Below are positions 34,998-43,456 of a stretch of 64,000 bases of DNA, piece after piece. This DNA is from Marinobacterium aestuarii (lineage in GTDB: Bacteria > Pseudomonadota > Gammaproteobacteria > Pseudomonadales > Balneatricaceae). Every line of letters begins with the position of its first letter. The first letter of the stretch is position 1. The position numbers were made by a program, and so were the translations under genes. The DNA is taken from NCBI RefSeq assembly GCF_001651805.1, contig NZ_CP015839.1, forward strand, positions 372,001-436,000, in the 5' to 3' direction. The notes under the pieces are model-generated. The model searched no databases, was not told the origin of the DNA, and worked only from the letters and a program-made list of their open reading frames with translations.

Positions 34998-35367
34998 TTG
35001 CACACATTAACCCCCGGGTCCCCGCTAGAATGGCTCTACGAAATCGCTGATCCCCTCAGCGGTGCCGGCAACCGGGGCTCCCAGCAGATGACCCGGTGAC
35101 CGTCACTCTCCACAAGAGAGTCGGATCCGCCCGCGCCGCCTGGGTCCCACAAGGACCTGAAATTCAGGCTACAGAGCCCTGCGGAGCTGTTCAGCGTTTC
35201 ATCCCTCTTTTTTGATGATCAGGATCAGACCATGACGTTTTTCAGGGTGCTATCGATACGACTTTGATGCGGTTGCCGGGCCAGGAGTTTCTGTGGCGCC
35301 CGGGAGCCAGGCCTCAGCCACCTTCGCGACCTGAATCGCGATCCGTATTGATAGCTGGAGAAACCGC
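34998..35367 (+). promoter_or_regulatory. leuA promoter and long structured leader RNA
   Basis: A likely -10 (TAGAAT, 35026-35031) begins a leader of about 330 bases. Stems visible by eye are CGCTGA/TCAGCG (35045-35061), CCG-ACTCTC/GAGAGT-CGG with loop CACAA (35100-35124), GGTCC/GGACC again with loop CACAA (35143-35157), CCTGAA/TTCAGG (35156-35168), CCGGGC/GCCCGG (35276-35303) and TCGCGA/TCGCGA (35324-35341). The third and fourth stems share bases and cannot both form, as expected of a switch. A rare-codon leader peptide frame lies inside (35232-35267). I could not match it to a named riboswitch class. Confidence 0.6.
35232..35267 (+). CDS. Candidate leuA leader peptide (11 aa)
   Basis: The frame MTFFRVLSIRL starts at ATG 35232 with AGGA 7 bases upstream. 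Five of its eleven codons are rare in a GC-rich genome (AGG, CTA, ATA, CGA, CTT), and they read through Val, Leu, Ile and Leu just before the stop. Ribosome stalling at rare Leu/Ile codons is how leu-type attenuators sense branched-chain amino acid supply. It is followed by a CCGGGC/GCCCGG stem. No classical T-tailed terminator is visible, so the mechanism is uncertain. Confidence 0.5.
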   Translation: MTFFRVLSIRL

Positions 35368-37050
35368 ATGAGTTCGTTTGATCACCGCAAGTACCGCCCC
35401 TTTGCTCCCATTCGCAAAACCGACCGCCGCTGGCCGGACCAGATCATCGACCGTGCGCCCCGCTGGTGCAGCGTCGATCTGCGTGATGGTAACCAGGCGC
35501 TGATCGAGCCCATGAACGTGGTGCAAAAACGCCGCATGTTCGAGTTGCTGGTAAAGCTGGGCTTCAAGGAAATCGAGGTGGGCTTCCCCGCCGCCTCCCA
35601 GCCGGACTTTGACTTTGTTCGCTCCCTGATCACCGATAATCTGATTCCCGATGATGTCACCATCCAGGTGCTGACCCAGGCGCGGGATGAGCTGATTGCG
35701 CGCACCTTTGAATCCCTGCGCGGTGCCCGCCGCGCCATAGTGCACCTGTACAACTCCACCTCTACGGTGCAGCGTGAACAGGTGTTCGGGCTGGATCGCG
35801 AGGGGATCAGGGCCATTGCCGTCAAGGGTGCGCACACAGTGGCACGGCTGGCCTCAGAGAGGCCCGAGACCCAGTGGGTCTTCCAGTACTCCCCCGAGAG
35901 CTTCACCGGCACCGAGCTGGATTACGCGGTGGAGGTCTGCGACGCGGTCACCGCCGTGTGGCAGCCGACACCGGACAACAAGGTTATTATCAACCTGCCG
36001 GCCACGGTGGAAATGTCGACCCCCAATGTCTTTGCCGATCAGATCGAGTGGGTCTGTGACCATATCGCCAGGCGCGACTCAATCATCATCAGCCTGCATA
36101 CCCATAACGACCGCGGTTGCGGTGTGGCGGCGGCGGAGCTCGGCGTCATGGCCGGTGCCGACCGTATCGAGGGCACGCTGCTGGGTAACGGTGAACGTAC
36201 CGGCAACATGGATATCGTCACCATGGCGCTGAATTTATACAGCCAGGGGGTGGATCCGCAGCTGGATCTGGCCAATATGGACGAAATCGTCGAGTGCGTG
36301 AAGGCGTGCACCCAGTTACCAGTACATCCGCGCCACCCCTATGCCGGCGAGCTGGTGTTTACGGCCTTTTCGGGTAGCCATCAGGATGCTATTCGCAAGT
36401 GCCTGGCCCGGCGTCAGAGCGATGCCTCTTGGGACGTGGCCTATCTGCCGATCGACCCCGAAGACCTGGGGCGTGATTACCAGGCCGTGATCCGCATCAA
36501 CAGCCAGTCCGGCAAGGGCGGCGTGGCCTACGTGCTGGAGCGCGAATACGGCATCCAGATGCCGCGCTGGCTGCAGATTGAATTTAGCGCCAGGGTACAG
36601 CAGGCCACCGAAGCCTCGGCCACCGAGCTGAACGGCGAGCAGATCTGGCACATATTCAATGAAACCTACCTGCGCCCGGCCGACAGCGGCGCCCGTATTC
36701 TGGGCTATCAGCTGAGCCGTGATAATGGCCAGGACAGCCTGAGTGCCACTATTCACTGGCAGGGCGAAACCCGCTCGGTGACGGGCACTGGCACAGGCGT
36801 GGTTGGCGCCTTTGTTGATGCACTGAACCGGGAGATGAGAGAAACAGTGCTGTTGGTGGAATACAGCGAACATGCCCTGGGCGCTACCCACGGTGAAGGC
36901 GCCGAGGCGATCAGTTTCGTGCAGATGGGCATTAACGGCAGTCGTTACAGCGGTGTGGCGGTGAGTGAGGACATAGTGACCGCATCCCTGAATGCGATCC
37001 TCGATGCCCTGGCCCGGGGCGGCAGTGAGGCGCGAGTGGCCGCGGCCTGA
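35368..37050 (+). CDS. leuA: 2-isopropylmalate synthase
   Basis: This 560-aa enzyme condenses acetyl-CoA with 2-oxoisovalerate in the first committed step of leucine biosynthesis. The N-terminal TIM-barrel domain shows RWCSVDLRDGNQAL (catalytic Arg and metal-binding Asp) and the HTHNDRGCGVAAAELG metal motif with GNGERTGN. The C-terminal regulatory LeuA_dimer domain follows, as in the longer LeuA type common in proteobacteria and actinobacteria. GGAG precedes ATG 35368. It is a single-gene unit with a structured leader and a strong downstream terminator. Confidence 0.96.
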   Translation: MSSFDHRKYRPFAPIRKTDRRWPDQIIDRAPRWCSVDLRDGNQALIEPMNVVQKRRMFELLVKLGFKEIEVGFPAASQPDFDFVRSLITDNLIPDDVTIQVLTQARDELIARTFESLRGARRAIVHLYNSTSTVQREQVFGLDREGIRAIAVKGAHTVARLASERPETQWVFQYSPESFTGTELDYAVEVCDAVTAVWQPTPDNKVIINLPATVEMSTPNVFADQIEWVCDHIARRDSIIISLHTHNDRGCGVAAAELGVMAGADRIEGTLLGNGERTGNMDIVTMALNLYSQGVDPQLDLANMDEIVECVKACTQLPVHPRHPYAGELVFTAFSGSHQDAIRKCLARRQSDASWDVAYLPIDPEDLGRDYQAVIRINSQSGKGGVAYVLEREYGIQMPRWLQIEFSARVQQATEASATELNGEQIWHIFNETYLRPADSGARILGYQLSRDNGQDSLSATIHWQGETRSVTGTGTGVVGAFVDALNREMRETVLLVEYSEHALGATHGEGAEAISFVQMGINGSRYSGVAVSEDIVTASLNAILDALARGGSEARVAAA

Positions 37051-37086
37051 TCCTGACACCTGAAAATCTGACCTGAAACAAAAAAA

Positions 37087-37114
37087 TCCCGTGCAGCGCT
37101 GCACGGGATTTTTT
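37087..37114. terminator. Bidirectional terminator between leuA and dsbB
   Basis: TCCCGTGCAGC-GCTGCACGGGA (37087-37108) is a perfect 11-bp self-complementary arm pair, preceded by seven A and followed by a T-run. It can end transcripts from both convergent genes. Confidence 0.9.
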
Positions 37115-37136
37115 GTTCAGGGCGTGTCGGCGGCTG

Positions 37137-37652
37137 TCAGAAAAAGCTTTTGCGTCTGGCGCGGGAGATCAGTATCAAGCCAGTCAGCAGGACCATAAAG
37201 GCGCTGAAGACGACCAGCACTTCGGCCATGGTGAAGCCAAGGGGCATTTCCGGCGTATAGCCGCAGGGCTCCCAGATTTCAAAGACTTCCGGCAGCCACG
37301 TCTCGGGTGTGAGCCAGGCCGGCAGGCCTGATTCCATGCTGCAGCTGCCCTCGATCCAGCCTCGCTCGACGCCAAGGGTGGTCCAGCTGCGCTCCAGCAT
37401 CCCCAGCATGGCAACAAACCCCAGCAGCTGCGCCAGCTTGCGGGTAAAAGTCCAGCCACAGCCCAGGAAACCCAGCAGGCAGGCCAGAATAAAGCCCGCC
37501 AGCCACAGCCTGATATGCACGCAAAGTACACAGGGACCGTAGCCCAGTTCGTACTGGTAATAGAGCGCGATACCTTCGACGGTCAGGCCGATCAGAATCA
37601 TCGCCAGCCAGTACCAGGCGCTGCGCCCGAGAGTCGATAGCTGGTTGAGCAT
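37137..37652 (-). CDS. dsbB: Disulfide bond formation protein B
   Basis: This inner-membrane quinone reductase reoxidises DsbA. The 171-aa protein has four hydrophobic helices, the first periplasmic redox pair CVLC after GYGP, and a second pair of Cys in the large periplasmic loop (EGSCSMESG and IWEPCGY). I chose ATG 37652 because AAGGA lies 8 bases upstream and DsbB proteins begin close to the first helix; an in-frame start 87 bases earlier would add a non-conserved tail. Confidence 0.93.
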   Translation of the reverse strand: MLNQLSTLGRSAWYWLAMILIGLTVEGIALYYQYELGYGPCVLCVHIRLWLAGFILACLLGFLGCGWTFTRKLAQLLGFVAMLGMLERSWTTLGVERGWIEGSCSMESGLPAWLTPETWLPEVFEIWEPCGYTPEMPLGFTMAEVLVVFSAFMVLLTGLILISRARRKSFF

Positions 37653-37806
37653 TGGGGCGTCCTTAAGCAAAGTGGTTGCGCTATCTGAACACAAAAGCAG
37701 CGTAAGATTCCAGAGGTCTTGCCTTTGTAGTGACGCCAATTTGCGTCATTATATTTTCTGGCCGGTTGGCCCCGCACTACTGTGCTCTGTAGCACGTTAT
37801 TTTTTT

Positions 37807-38727
37807 CTAGGTTGTCAGGCCATGGGGGGCCTTGCCCGGTGTTTTGCGCAAAGCCAGCCAGGTGTTAACGCTGATGGCGCCGAGAATCGCGGTGCCGCCT
37901 AGCAGAGTATGTATGGTGGTGGTTTCGCCCAGCGCGAGCCAGACCCAGATAGGCCCCAGCACCGTTTCCAGCAGCATGAACAGGCTGACCTCGGTGGAGG
38001 GCAGATAACGGGGGGCCGTCATGACCAGGATGGTCGCCAGCGGTATCTGGATCAGCCCCATAAGCGCGAGCCAGCCGTAACTGGCAGGCTCCAGTGTGAG
38101 CGGGGTCGCCAGGGGCCAGCTGATGAAGGCTGCAATGGCACCGGCCAGGGCGATGATCGGCAGGCGCGGCAAGTCCTGAAAGCGGCGCAACAGGGTGAAC
38201 ATCATGCCCATGCTGGCGGCCAGCAGCAGGGCGGCAAGATCGCCCATGCTCTGGCTGTTGGCGCTGTCGGAGCCTGCAAACACCACCATCACGCCGATCA
38301 CAGACACGCCTATGGCGATCAGGGTACGGCGCAGTACCCGTTCGTGCAGCAGCAGGCGGGAAAAAAGCGCCGCGAACAGGGGGGCGCTTGCCAGGATTAC
38401 CACCGTATTGGCGGTACTGGTATGGCTGATGGAAAACACAAACAGCCAGGTATTCACGCCATAGAGACTGGCAATGGCGATGCCTGCAAGCCAGAACATG
38501 GGGCTTGCAGGCCAGCGCTGGCGCCAGCACAGGCACAACAGGGCGGTGGTCAGGCAGGTCAGAGCACCGCGCCAGAATGTCACGTTATAGGATGTGCTGT
38601 CGGCCAGGCGGATCAGCAAGGCATCAAAGCTCAGCACCAGTATGCCGCAGGCAGCAATCAGCATGCCCTTGGCGTGATCATCATAGTGCCCCAGCGGAAC
38701 ACTGGCAGTTTTGCTTGTTACTGACAT
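37807..38727 (-). CDS. EamA/DMT-family membrane exporter
   Basis: This 306-aa drug/metabolite-type transporter has ten hydrophobic helices in two EamA repeats (about 20-145 and 160-290). Family members export amino acids or other metabolites; the substrate is unknown. An alternative start 15 bases upstream (38742) exists; I prefer 38727 because a GAGAG element precedes it by 8 bases. The next gene upstream on the same strand is a second, different EamA protein, separated by a strong hairpin. Confidence 0.85.
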   Translation of the reverse strand: MSVTSKTASVPLGHYDDHAKGMLIAACGILVLSFDALLIRLADSTSYNVTFWRGALTCLTTALLCLCWRQRWPASPMFWLAGIAIASLYGVNTWLFVFSISHTSTANTVVILASAPLFAALFSRLLLHERVLRRTLIAIGVSVIGVMVVFAGSDSANSQSMGDLAALLLAASMGMMFTLLRRFQDLPRLPIIALAGAIAAFISWPLATPLTLEPASYGWLALMGLIQIPLATILVMTAPRYLPSTEVSLFMLLETVLGPIWVWLALGETTTIHTLLGGTAILGAISVNTWLALRKTPGKAPHGLTT

Positions 38728-38744
38728 GGTAAAAACTCTCATCG

Positions 38745-38771
38745 GCCCGGGGCTGCAGCGCAGCCCCGGGC
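38745..38771 (-). terminator. GC-rich hairpin between two EamA genes
   Basis: GCCCGGGGCTG-CAGCG-CAGCCCCGGGC is a perfect 11-bp stem just after the upstream EamA stop. On the minus strand a TTTTT run follows only after about 10 bases. It may act as a partial terminator or processing site between the two exporter genes. Confidence 0.55.
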
Positions 38772-38782
38772 GTTAACACGAA

Positions 38783-39670
38783 TTATAAAAGCAGCCGTGC
38801 AGGTCTGAGCCTGTGGCCCCAGAAGAAGAGGGCCAGGCCCGTCATGATGACAGCGGTTCCACTCCAGACACTCAGGCCTACATTCTCATCATTAAGCAGG
38901 CTGCCTAGCAGTAGCGCGAACACCGGAGTGATCAGGGTGACCAGAGCCACGGTGCTCGGCGGCAGTTTGCTGAGAATATAGAAGTAGCTGACAAAACCGA
39001 TCAGCGAGCCAAATACCGCCAGATAAAGAATGGCCCAGGGCGAGTGGCTGCTAAAGTCGAAAGTCGGTGCCGTACCATCCAGCAGCAGCCAAAGCAGGCC
39101 GTAGCAGGGCAGGCTCAGCATGAGCGCACCCACGGTATGTGGCAGTGGATGAATCGCCAGGGCCTCGCGCTTGACCATCACAGCGCTGAGGCTGAACAGC
39201 AGCACCGCCAGCAGTAACAGTGCAATACCAGGCCAGGTCTCAAGGCTCAGGGTGGCATCATCCATAAATATCCAGCCCAGACCTGAAAGCGCGATAACAC
39301 AGGCCAGCCAGCGGTGCGGCGCCATCGGGGCCTCGCGCAGCAGTACCTGGGCGAGCAGGGCCGAGAGCACCGGCGACAGGCCAAAGATCACCGAAATCAG
39401 GCCTGAGGGCACGAAACGCACCGCCAGGTAGGTGGAGCTCATGGCGCCGAAAATACCCAGGGTCGCGAAGGCGTAGGACCTGAGGGCCTGGCGGTGCCAG
39501 GGCATGTCCAGTCGCAGTGTTCGCACCAGCAGCCAGCCCAGTACTGCGGCTATACCCATACGCAGCCAGGCGGCCATAAGCGGGTTGACGGTTTCGCTGC
39601 TCCAGGCAATTCCCAGCGGGGTGGTGGCCCAGATAGCCAGTACGGCCAGATAGGCGCTTGGCACGGACAT
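38783..39670 (-). CDS. EamA/DMT-family membrane exporter (second copy type)
   Basis: This 295-aa protein has ten hydrophobic helices in two EamA repeats, including AVRFVPSGLISVIFGLSPVLSALLAQ in the first half and YLAVFGSLIGFVSYFYILSKLPPSTVALVTLITPVFALLLGSLLNDE in the second. It differs clearly in sequence from the following EamA protein, so this is not a recent duplication. GGAG lies 8 bases before the ATG. The substrate is unknown. Confidence 0.87.
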   Translation of the reverse strand: MSVPSAYLAVLAIWATTPLGIAWSSETVNPLMAAWLRMGIAAVLGWLLVRTLRLDMPWHRQALRSYAFATLGIFGAMSSTYLAVRFVPSGLISVIFGLSPVLSALLAQVLLREAPMAPHRWLACVIALSGLGWIFMDDATLSLETWPGIALLLLAVLLFSLSAVMVKREALAIHPLPHTVGALMLSLPCYGLLWLLLDGTAPTFDFSSHSPWAILYLAVFGSLIGFVSYFYILSKLPPSTVALVTLITPVFALLLGSLLNDENVGLSVWSGTAVIMTGLALFFWGHRLRPARLLL

Positions 39671-39764
39671 CGCTCTTACTCCTTTTCAGTGATGGCCGGA
39701 AAACATCCTGTTTCCGGTTGCTCTGGATCCTGCATCAATCTACAAGCCCTGCGCTCGCGGGGGG

Positions 39765-39877
39765 CCACCAGGGATGGTGGAAATCCTGAAAACGCAGGAG
39801 CAGTTTTTAGGGGACCGCCATGGAGGGCGGGAAATTCGTTATTGCAGGAGCAAATAACGATACGTACATCCCTGTAC
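39765..39877. repeat. Tandem ~50-bp palindromic units
   Basis: Three small hairpins start at 39765 (CCACCA-GGGA-TGGTGG), 39815 (CCGCC-N6-GGCGG) and 39864 (GTACA-TCCC-TGTAC), about 50 bases apart. An identical GCAGGAGCA lies between successive hairpins, at 39794-39802 and 39844-39852, exactly 50 bases apart. This is a degenerate tandem array of palindrome plus box in an otherwise empty spacer. No gene is convincing here. Confidence 0.6.
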
Positions 39878-39881
39878 ACAA

Positions 39882-39911
39882 AAGGCCGCAGGCGGTGAGC
39901 GCTGCGGCCTT
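39882..39911. terminator. Hairpin with T-run on the minus strand, orphan terminator candidate
   Basis: AAGGCCGCAG-N10-CTGCGGCCTT forms a 10-bp stem. Read on the minus strand it is followed by TTTTGTGT, as in an intrinsic terminator. No minus-strand gene is recognised upstream of it, so it may end a small RNA or simply be part of the neighbouring repeat array. Confidence 0.45.
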
Positions 39912-40302
39912 GGGAAAACCGAACCCTGCAGGACCGGCTAACGTTCGACCGCACGGGGCCACATCCAGCGGGCCGGGATGGCCTGTCGGTTGCGGTGCGC
40001 GCTAATAAGAGTCGGGACGTTCATGCTGCTGATCCGGATTGCTGAGCCGACATCTTGCGTCATTTTTGATCATTTGGTCAACCCTGGGTCAGCGCTGCGC
40101 ACCAAATCTGTGCATCACTCTTGTGGCGCCAGCATAGCGCCGAATGCAGTGCCCGGTGATGCCCTGCACGACTCCGGCGAAGGTGTTCGCGCCCGCAGGC
40201 TCCGCCTTGGCTATTGGAGGCTGTGGCAAAGGGGGCGCTTAGCGCCCATGCTTGAGTGCAGAATGGATCTGTTGTTGACGCTGGCTGTTTAGGGAGGTCT
40301 GG
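39912..40302. other. Spacer without recognised genes
   Basis: The region upstream of the adaptor gene holds a 104-codon open frame (39978-40292, +) with no family resemblance and a poor start, which I do not call as a gene. The immediate GGGAGG before 40303 belongs to the next gene. I see no other structure. Confidence 0.4.
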
Positions 40303-41259
40303 ATGTTACGTGTTGTGCTTGGTTTGGCGCTCTTCGTTCTGGCCGGATGTCAGTGGCCGCAGGAGGACGGTATTAATGGCGTGCTGGCCTGGGATAGGGT
40401 GGAGTTGATCGCCGAGCTGAACGAACCCATCCTGCAGGTCGATGCCCGGGAAGGCCAGCGCCTGAGCGCGGGAGATCTGATTCTGCAACAGGATGACCGG
40501 CTGATGCGCGCGCGTCTGGCCGAGGCAGCGGCTGTGCTGAAAGAGGCCAGTGCACGGCTGGCAGAGCTGCGGCGAGGACCCAGAGTTGAACGTATAGAGG
40601 CGGCCCGGGCACGCCTGGCGGGGGCAGAAGCCGAGGCGGACAACGCGGCGGCGGAGCTGAAGCGTCTGGAAACACTGCAACGCCAGCGCCTGACCAGTGT
40701 CGAGGCGCTTGAGCTGGCTCGAACCCAGGCCAGCAGCAGCCGGGCGCGCTCCCGGATGAATCGGGCAGAGCTGGATGAGCTGCTGCACGGCAGCACGGCA
40801 GCAGAACTGCTGCAGGGCGAAGCCCGGGTACAGCAGGCCGAGGCGCGCCTGGCGCAGGTCGATATCCAGCTGCAGCGACTGCAGCTGCGTGCGCCCCGAG
40901 ACGGCCTGCTGGACGAGCTGCCCTTTGAGCAGGGTGAGCGTCCGCCGGCGGGCAAGGTAGTGGCGGTGCTGCTGGCAGGAGAGGGGCCCCATGCCAGAGT
41001 CTATGTGCCCGAACCGATGCGGGCGCGGCTGCAGCAGGGCAGTCGCGCCCAGGTGCGGGTGGATGGTCTCGATGGCGTCTTCGATGGCGAGATTCGCTAT
41101 ATAAGTGCGGATGCCAGCTTTACGCCTTTTGATGCCCTCACCGAGCGGGATCGCTCGCGGCTGAGCTATCTGGCGGAGGTGCAGCTCAGTGGCGCCGGTG
41201 TTGAAACCCTGCCAGGCGGTCTGCCGGTACAGGTTGTTTTCGATGGGCTGAGCCTGTGA
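40303..41259 (+). CDS. HlyD/YbhG-type periplasmic adaptor, predicted lipoprotein
   Basis: This 318-aa membrane-fusion protein starts with a lipoprotein signal (LFVLAGC, lipidated Cys16). A lipoyl-like half, a long alpha-helical coiled-coil hairpin (about 60-185, rich in Ala, Glu, Arg and Leu) and the second lipoyl/beta-barrel half follow. It would connect the ABC pump encoded next to an outer-membrane channel. GGGAGG precedes ATG 40303, and its stop overlaps the ATPase start (GTGA). Anchoring by lipid rather than by a helix is a variation of the usual YbhG type. Confidence 0.88.
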   Translation: MLRVVLGLALFVLAGCQWPQEDGINGVLAWDRVELIAELNEPILQVDAREGQRLSAGDLILQQDDRLMRARLAEAAAVLKEASARLAELRRGPRVERIEAARARLAGAEAEADNAAAELKRLETLQRQRLTSVEALELARTQASSSRARSRMNRAELDELLHGSTAAELLQGEARVQQAEARLAQVDIQLQRLQLRAPRDGLLDELPFEQGERPPAGKVVAVLLAGEGPHARVYVPEPMRARLQQGSRAQVRVDGLDGVFDGEIRYISADASFTPFDALTERDRSRLSYLAEVQLSGAGVETLPGGLPVQVVFDGLSL

Positions 41260-42242
41260 CCAGCCCCGTGCAGGCGTCAGCCGAGACCGGCGAGCTGGCC
41301 ATTGAGGCGCGGGGGCTGAGTCGGCGCTTTGGTGATCTGGTGGCGGTCAGCGGGCTTGATCTGCAGGTGCCCAGGGGCATGGTGTATGGATTTCTTGGCC
41401 CCAATGGTTCCGGCAAGTCCACCACCATTCGCCTGCTCTGTGGCCTGCTGCTGCCCAGCGCCGGCAGCGCCCGGGTACTGGGCCACGAGGTGCCCGGTGA
41501 TGCCGAGCGGCTCAGGCACAAGATTGGCTACATGACCCAGCGCTTCTCGCTCTATGAAGACATGACGGTGCTGGAAAATCTCGATTTCATCGCCCGCATC
41601 TATGGGCTCTCCAGGGTTCTGCGCCAGCAGCGTATCCAGCAGGCCTTGCAGCAGTATCACCTCGGCGAACTGGCGCGGCAGTTTGCCGGCCGTCTCAGTG
41701 GCGGCCAGCGCCAGCGCTTGTCCCTGGCGGCGGCGACACTGCATAGGCCGCAATTGCTGCTGCTGGATGAGCCGACCAGTGCGGTGGATCCCCAGAGCCG
41801 CCGCGACTTCTGGGAAGCACTTTTTGCGCTGCTGGAACAGGGCACCACTATTCTGGTGTCGACCCATTACATGGACGAGGCCGAGCGCTGTCACCGGCTG
41901 GCGATTCTGGACCGTGGCGTGCTGGTGGCCGATGGCGCACCACTGCAGCTGATGGCGGACATTGATTGCGCGGTCGTGCTGGTGGAATCCGCTGTGCCAC
42001 GGGCGGTGCAGCGGGCCCTGAGCGGCCTGGACAGAGTGCGCAGCATAACCCAGCTGGGCATGCGCCAGCGCGTGCTGCTGCCCCGCAGTGTCGAGCAGCC
42101 GGCCGAGCAGGTGCGCACGCTGTTGCAGGCGGCGGGCATTGAGGCGCAGTGTTGCGATACCACGCCCAGTCTGGAGGATGTGTTTGTGGCGGTGACACAA
42201 AGCGGTCGCGGCAAGGCCGGCGGATCGGAGTTGAGGCCCTGA
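41256..42242 (+). CDS. ABC exporter ATP-binding protein
   Basis: This 328-aa single nucleotide-binding domain has Walker A GPNGSGKST, the signature LSGGQRQRLSLA, Walker B LLLLDEPTSAVD and the H-loop STHYMDE, followed by a C-terminal extension typical of ABC-2 type export ATPases. The start is a GTG overlapping the adaptor stop by four bases. Unlike the well-known YbhF, it has only one ATPase domain, so it must dimerise. Confidence 0.95.
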   Translation: MTSPVQASAETGELAIEARGLSRRFGDLVAVSGLDLQVPRGMVYGFLGPNGSGKSTTIRLLCGLLLPSAGSARVLGHEVPGDAERLRHKIGYMTQRFSLYEDMTVLENLDFIARIYGLSRVLRQQRIQQALQQYHLGELARQFAGRLSGGQRQRLSLAAATLHRPQLLLLDEPTSAVDPQSRRDFWEALFALLEQGTTILVSTHYMDEAERCHRLAILDRGVLVADGAPLQLMADIDCAVVLVESAVPRAVQRALSGLDRVRSITQLGMRQRVLLPRSVEQPAEQVRTLLQAAGIEAQCCDTTPSLEDVFVAVTQSGRGKAGGSELRP

Positions 42243-43339
42243 TGGCGCTGCAGCGGCTCTGGGCGATTCTGGCCAAGGAGATTCGCCAGCTCAGGCGCGA
42301 TCGCCTGACCTTCGGCATGATCTTTGGCATTCCGATGCTGCAGATCATCATGTTCGGCTACGCCATCAACACTGATGTACGCCAGCTCAGTGCCGCGGTG
42401 GCGGATCAGGCGGGCAGCGCGCTCTCCGCCCAGCTGCAATCGCAGCTGGAAGCCTCCCAGGTGCTGCGCATAGTGGCGCGGGTCGACAGTGCCGCCTCGC
42501 TGCAGAAATTGCTGGATCGCGGTCAGGTGCATGTGGGAGTGCTGATTCCACCGGACTTCGAACGCCGCCTGCAGCAGTCGGCGCGCCCGGCGGTGCAGCT
42601 GCTGGTGGATGGCAGCGACCCCATCATACTGGCGTCGGTGCAGCGGCTGCTGAACATGCCGCTGGGGATGGATACGGCCGCGCAGCTGGAGCCTGAGGTG
42701 CCGTTGTTCGAGGTACGCAATTTTTACAATCCCGAACGTCGCTCGGCGGTGTTCGTGGTGCCGGGGCTGATCGGCGTGATTTTGACCATGACCATGGTGA
42801 TGTTTACCGCCGTGGCCATAGTACGCGAACGCGAGCGCGGCAATCTTGAGCTGCTGATCAATACGCCGGTCAGCTCGCTGGAGCTGATGCTGGGCAAGGT
42901 GCTGCCCTACATCCTGATTGGCCTGGTGCAGGTCACGGTGATCCTGCTGCTGGGGGCGCAGCTGTTCAATGTGCCCCTGAATGGCTCGCTGCTGGAGGTG
43001 TATCTGGCGGCGCTGCTGTTTATTGCCGCCAATCTTGGGCTGGGGCTGCTGATCTCAACCCTGGTGGGCACTCAGTTTCAGGCGATTCAGATGGCGTTCT
43101 TCTTCTTCTTGCCGTCTATTTTGCTGTCGGGGTTCATGTTCCCGTTCGACGGCATGCCCCGCGCAGCAAGGCTGATAGCCGAGCTGTTGCCACTGACCCA
43201 TTTTATCCGGCTGATACGGGGCCTGATGCTGCGCGGTGTCGAACTGGTTCAGCTCTGGCCGGATGTGCTGGTGCTGCTGGGTTTTTTTCTGCTCAGCATG
43301 ACGCTGGCGGTACTGCGCTTTCGCAAGCGGCTGGATTAG
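42242..43339 (+). CDS. ABC-2 type exporter permease
   Basis: This 365-aa membrane protein has an N-terminal helix, a large extracytoplasmic domain (about 45-165) and five further helices (GLIGVILTMTMVMFTAVAIVRERERG...). This is the YbhR/YhhJ-type ABC-2 permease layout. The start codon overlaps the ATPase stop by one base (TGATG). Only one permease is encoded, so a homodimer is expected. The three-gene adaptor-ATPase-permease unit probably exports hydrophobic or drug-like compounds; the substrate is not evident. Confidence 0.92.
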   Translation: MALQRLWAILAKEIRQLRRDRLTFGMIFGIPMLQIIMFGYAINTDVRQLSAAVADQAGSALSAQLQSQLEASQVLRIVARVDSAASLQKLLDRGQVHVGVLIPPDFERRLQQSARPAVQLLVDGSDPIILASVQRLLNMPLGMDTAAQLEPEVPLFEVRNFYNPERRSAVFVVPGLIGVILTMTMVMFTAVAIVRERERGNLELLINTPVSSLELMLGKVLPYILIGLVQVTVILLLGAQLFNVPLNGSLLEVYLAALLFIAANLGLGLLISTLVGTQFQAIQMAFFFFLPSILLSGFMFPFDGMPRAARLIAELLPLTHFIRLIRGLMLRGVELVQLWPDVLVLLGFFLLSMTLAVLRFRKRLD

Positions 43340-43456
43340 AATCAAAGCCGGGTCGCGGGTTTCTCTGCGGGTTAAGCGTGACGGCAAGGCCCTGCAAGCT
43401 TGCAACTTCAGGTGCAGTCGTTAGTCTGAGTGCTGGTCGAATCGAATGGAGTCCGT

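Noticed and set aside
35035-35170. Known riboswitch class (TPP, FMN, cobalamin, T-box and others) in the leuA leader
   Set aside because: I could not match the conserved core sequences of any of these classes, so only an unclassified structured leader is reported.
37807-39670. Recent tandem duplication of EamA genes
   Set aside because: The two proteins share the fold but differ clearly in sequence throughout, so they are neighbours of the same family, not a recent copy.
39978-40292. 104-codon plus-strand frame before the adaptor gene
   Set aside because: It has a poor start context, no family resemblance and an Arg/Cys-rich composition in a non-coding spacer; it is kept only as a note.
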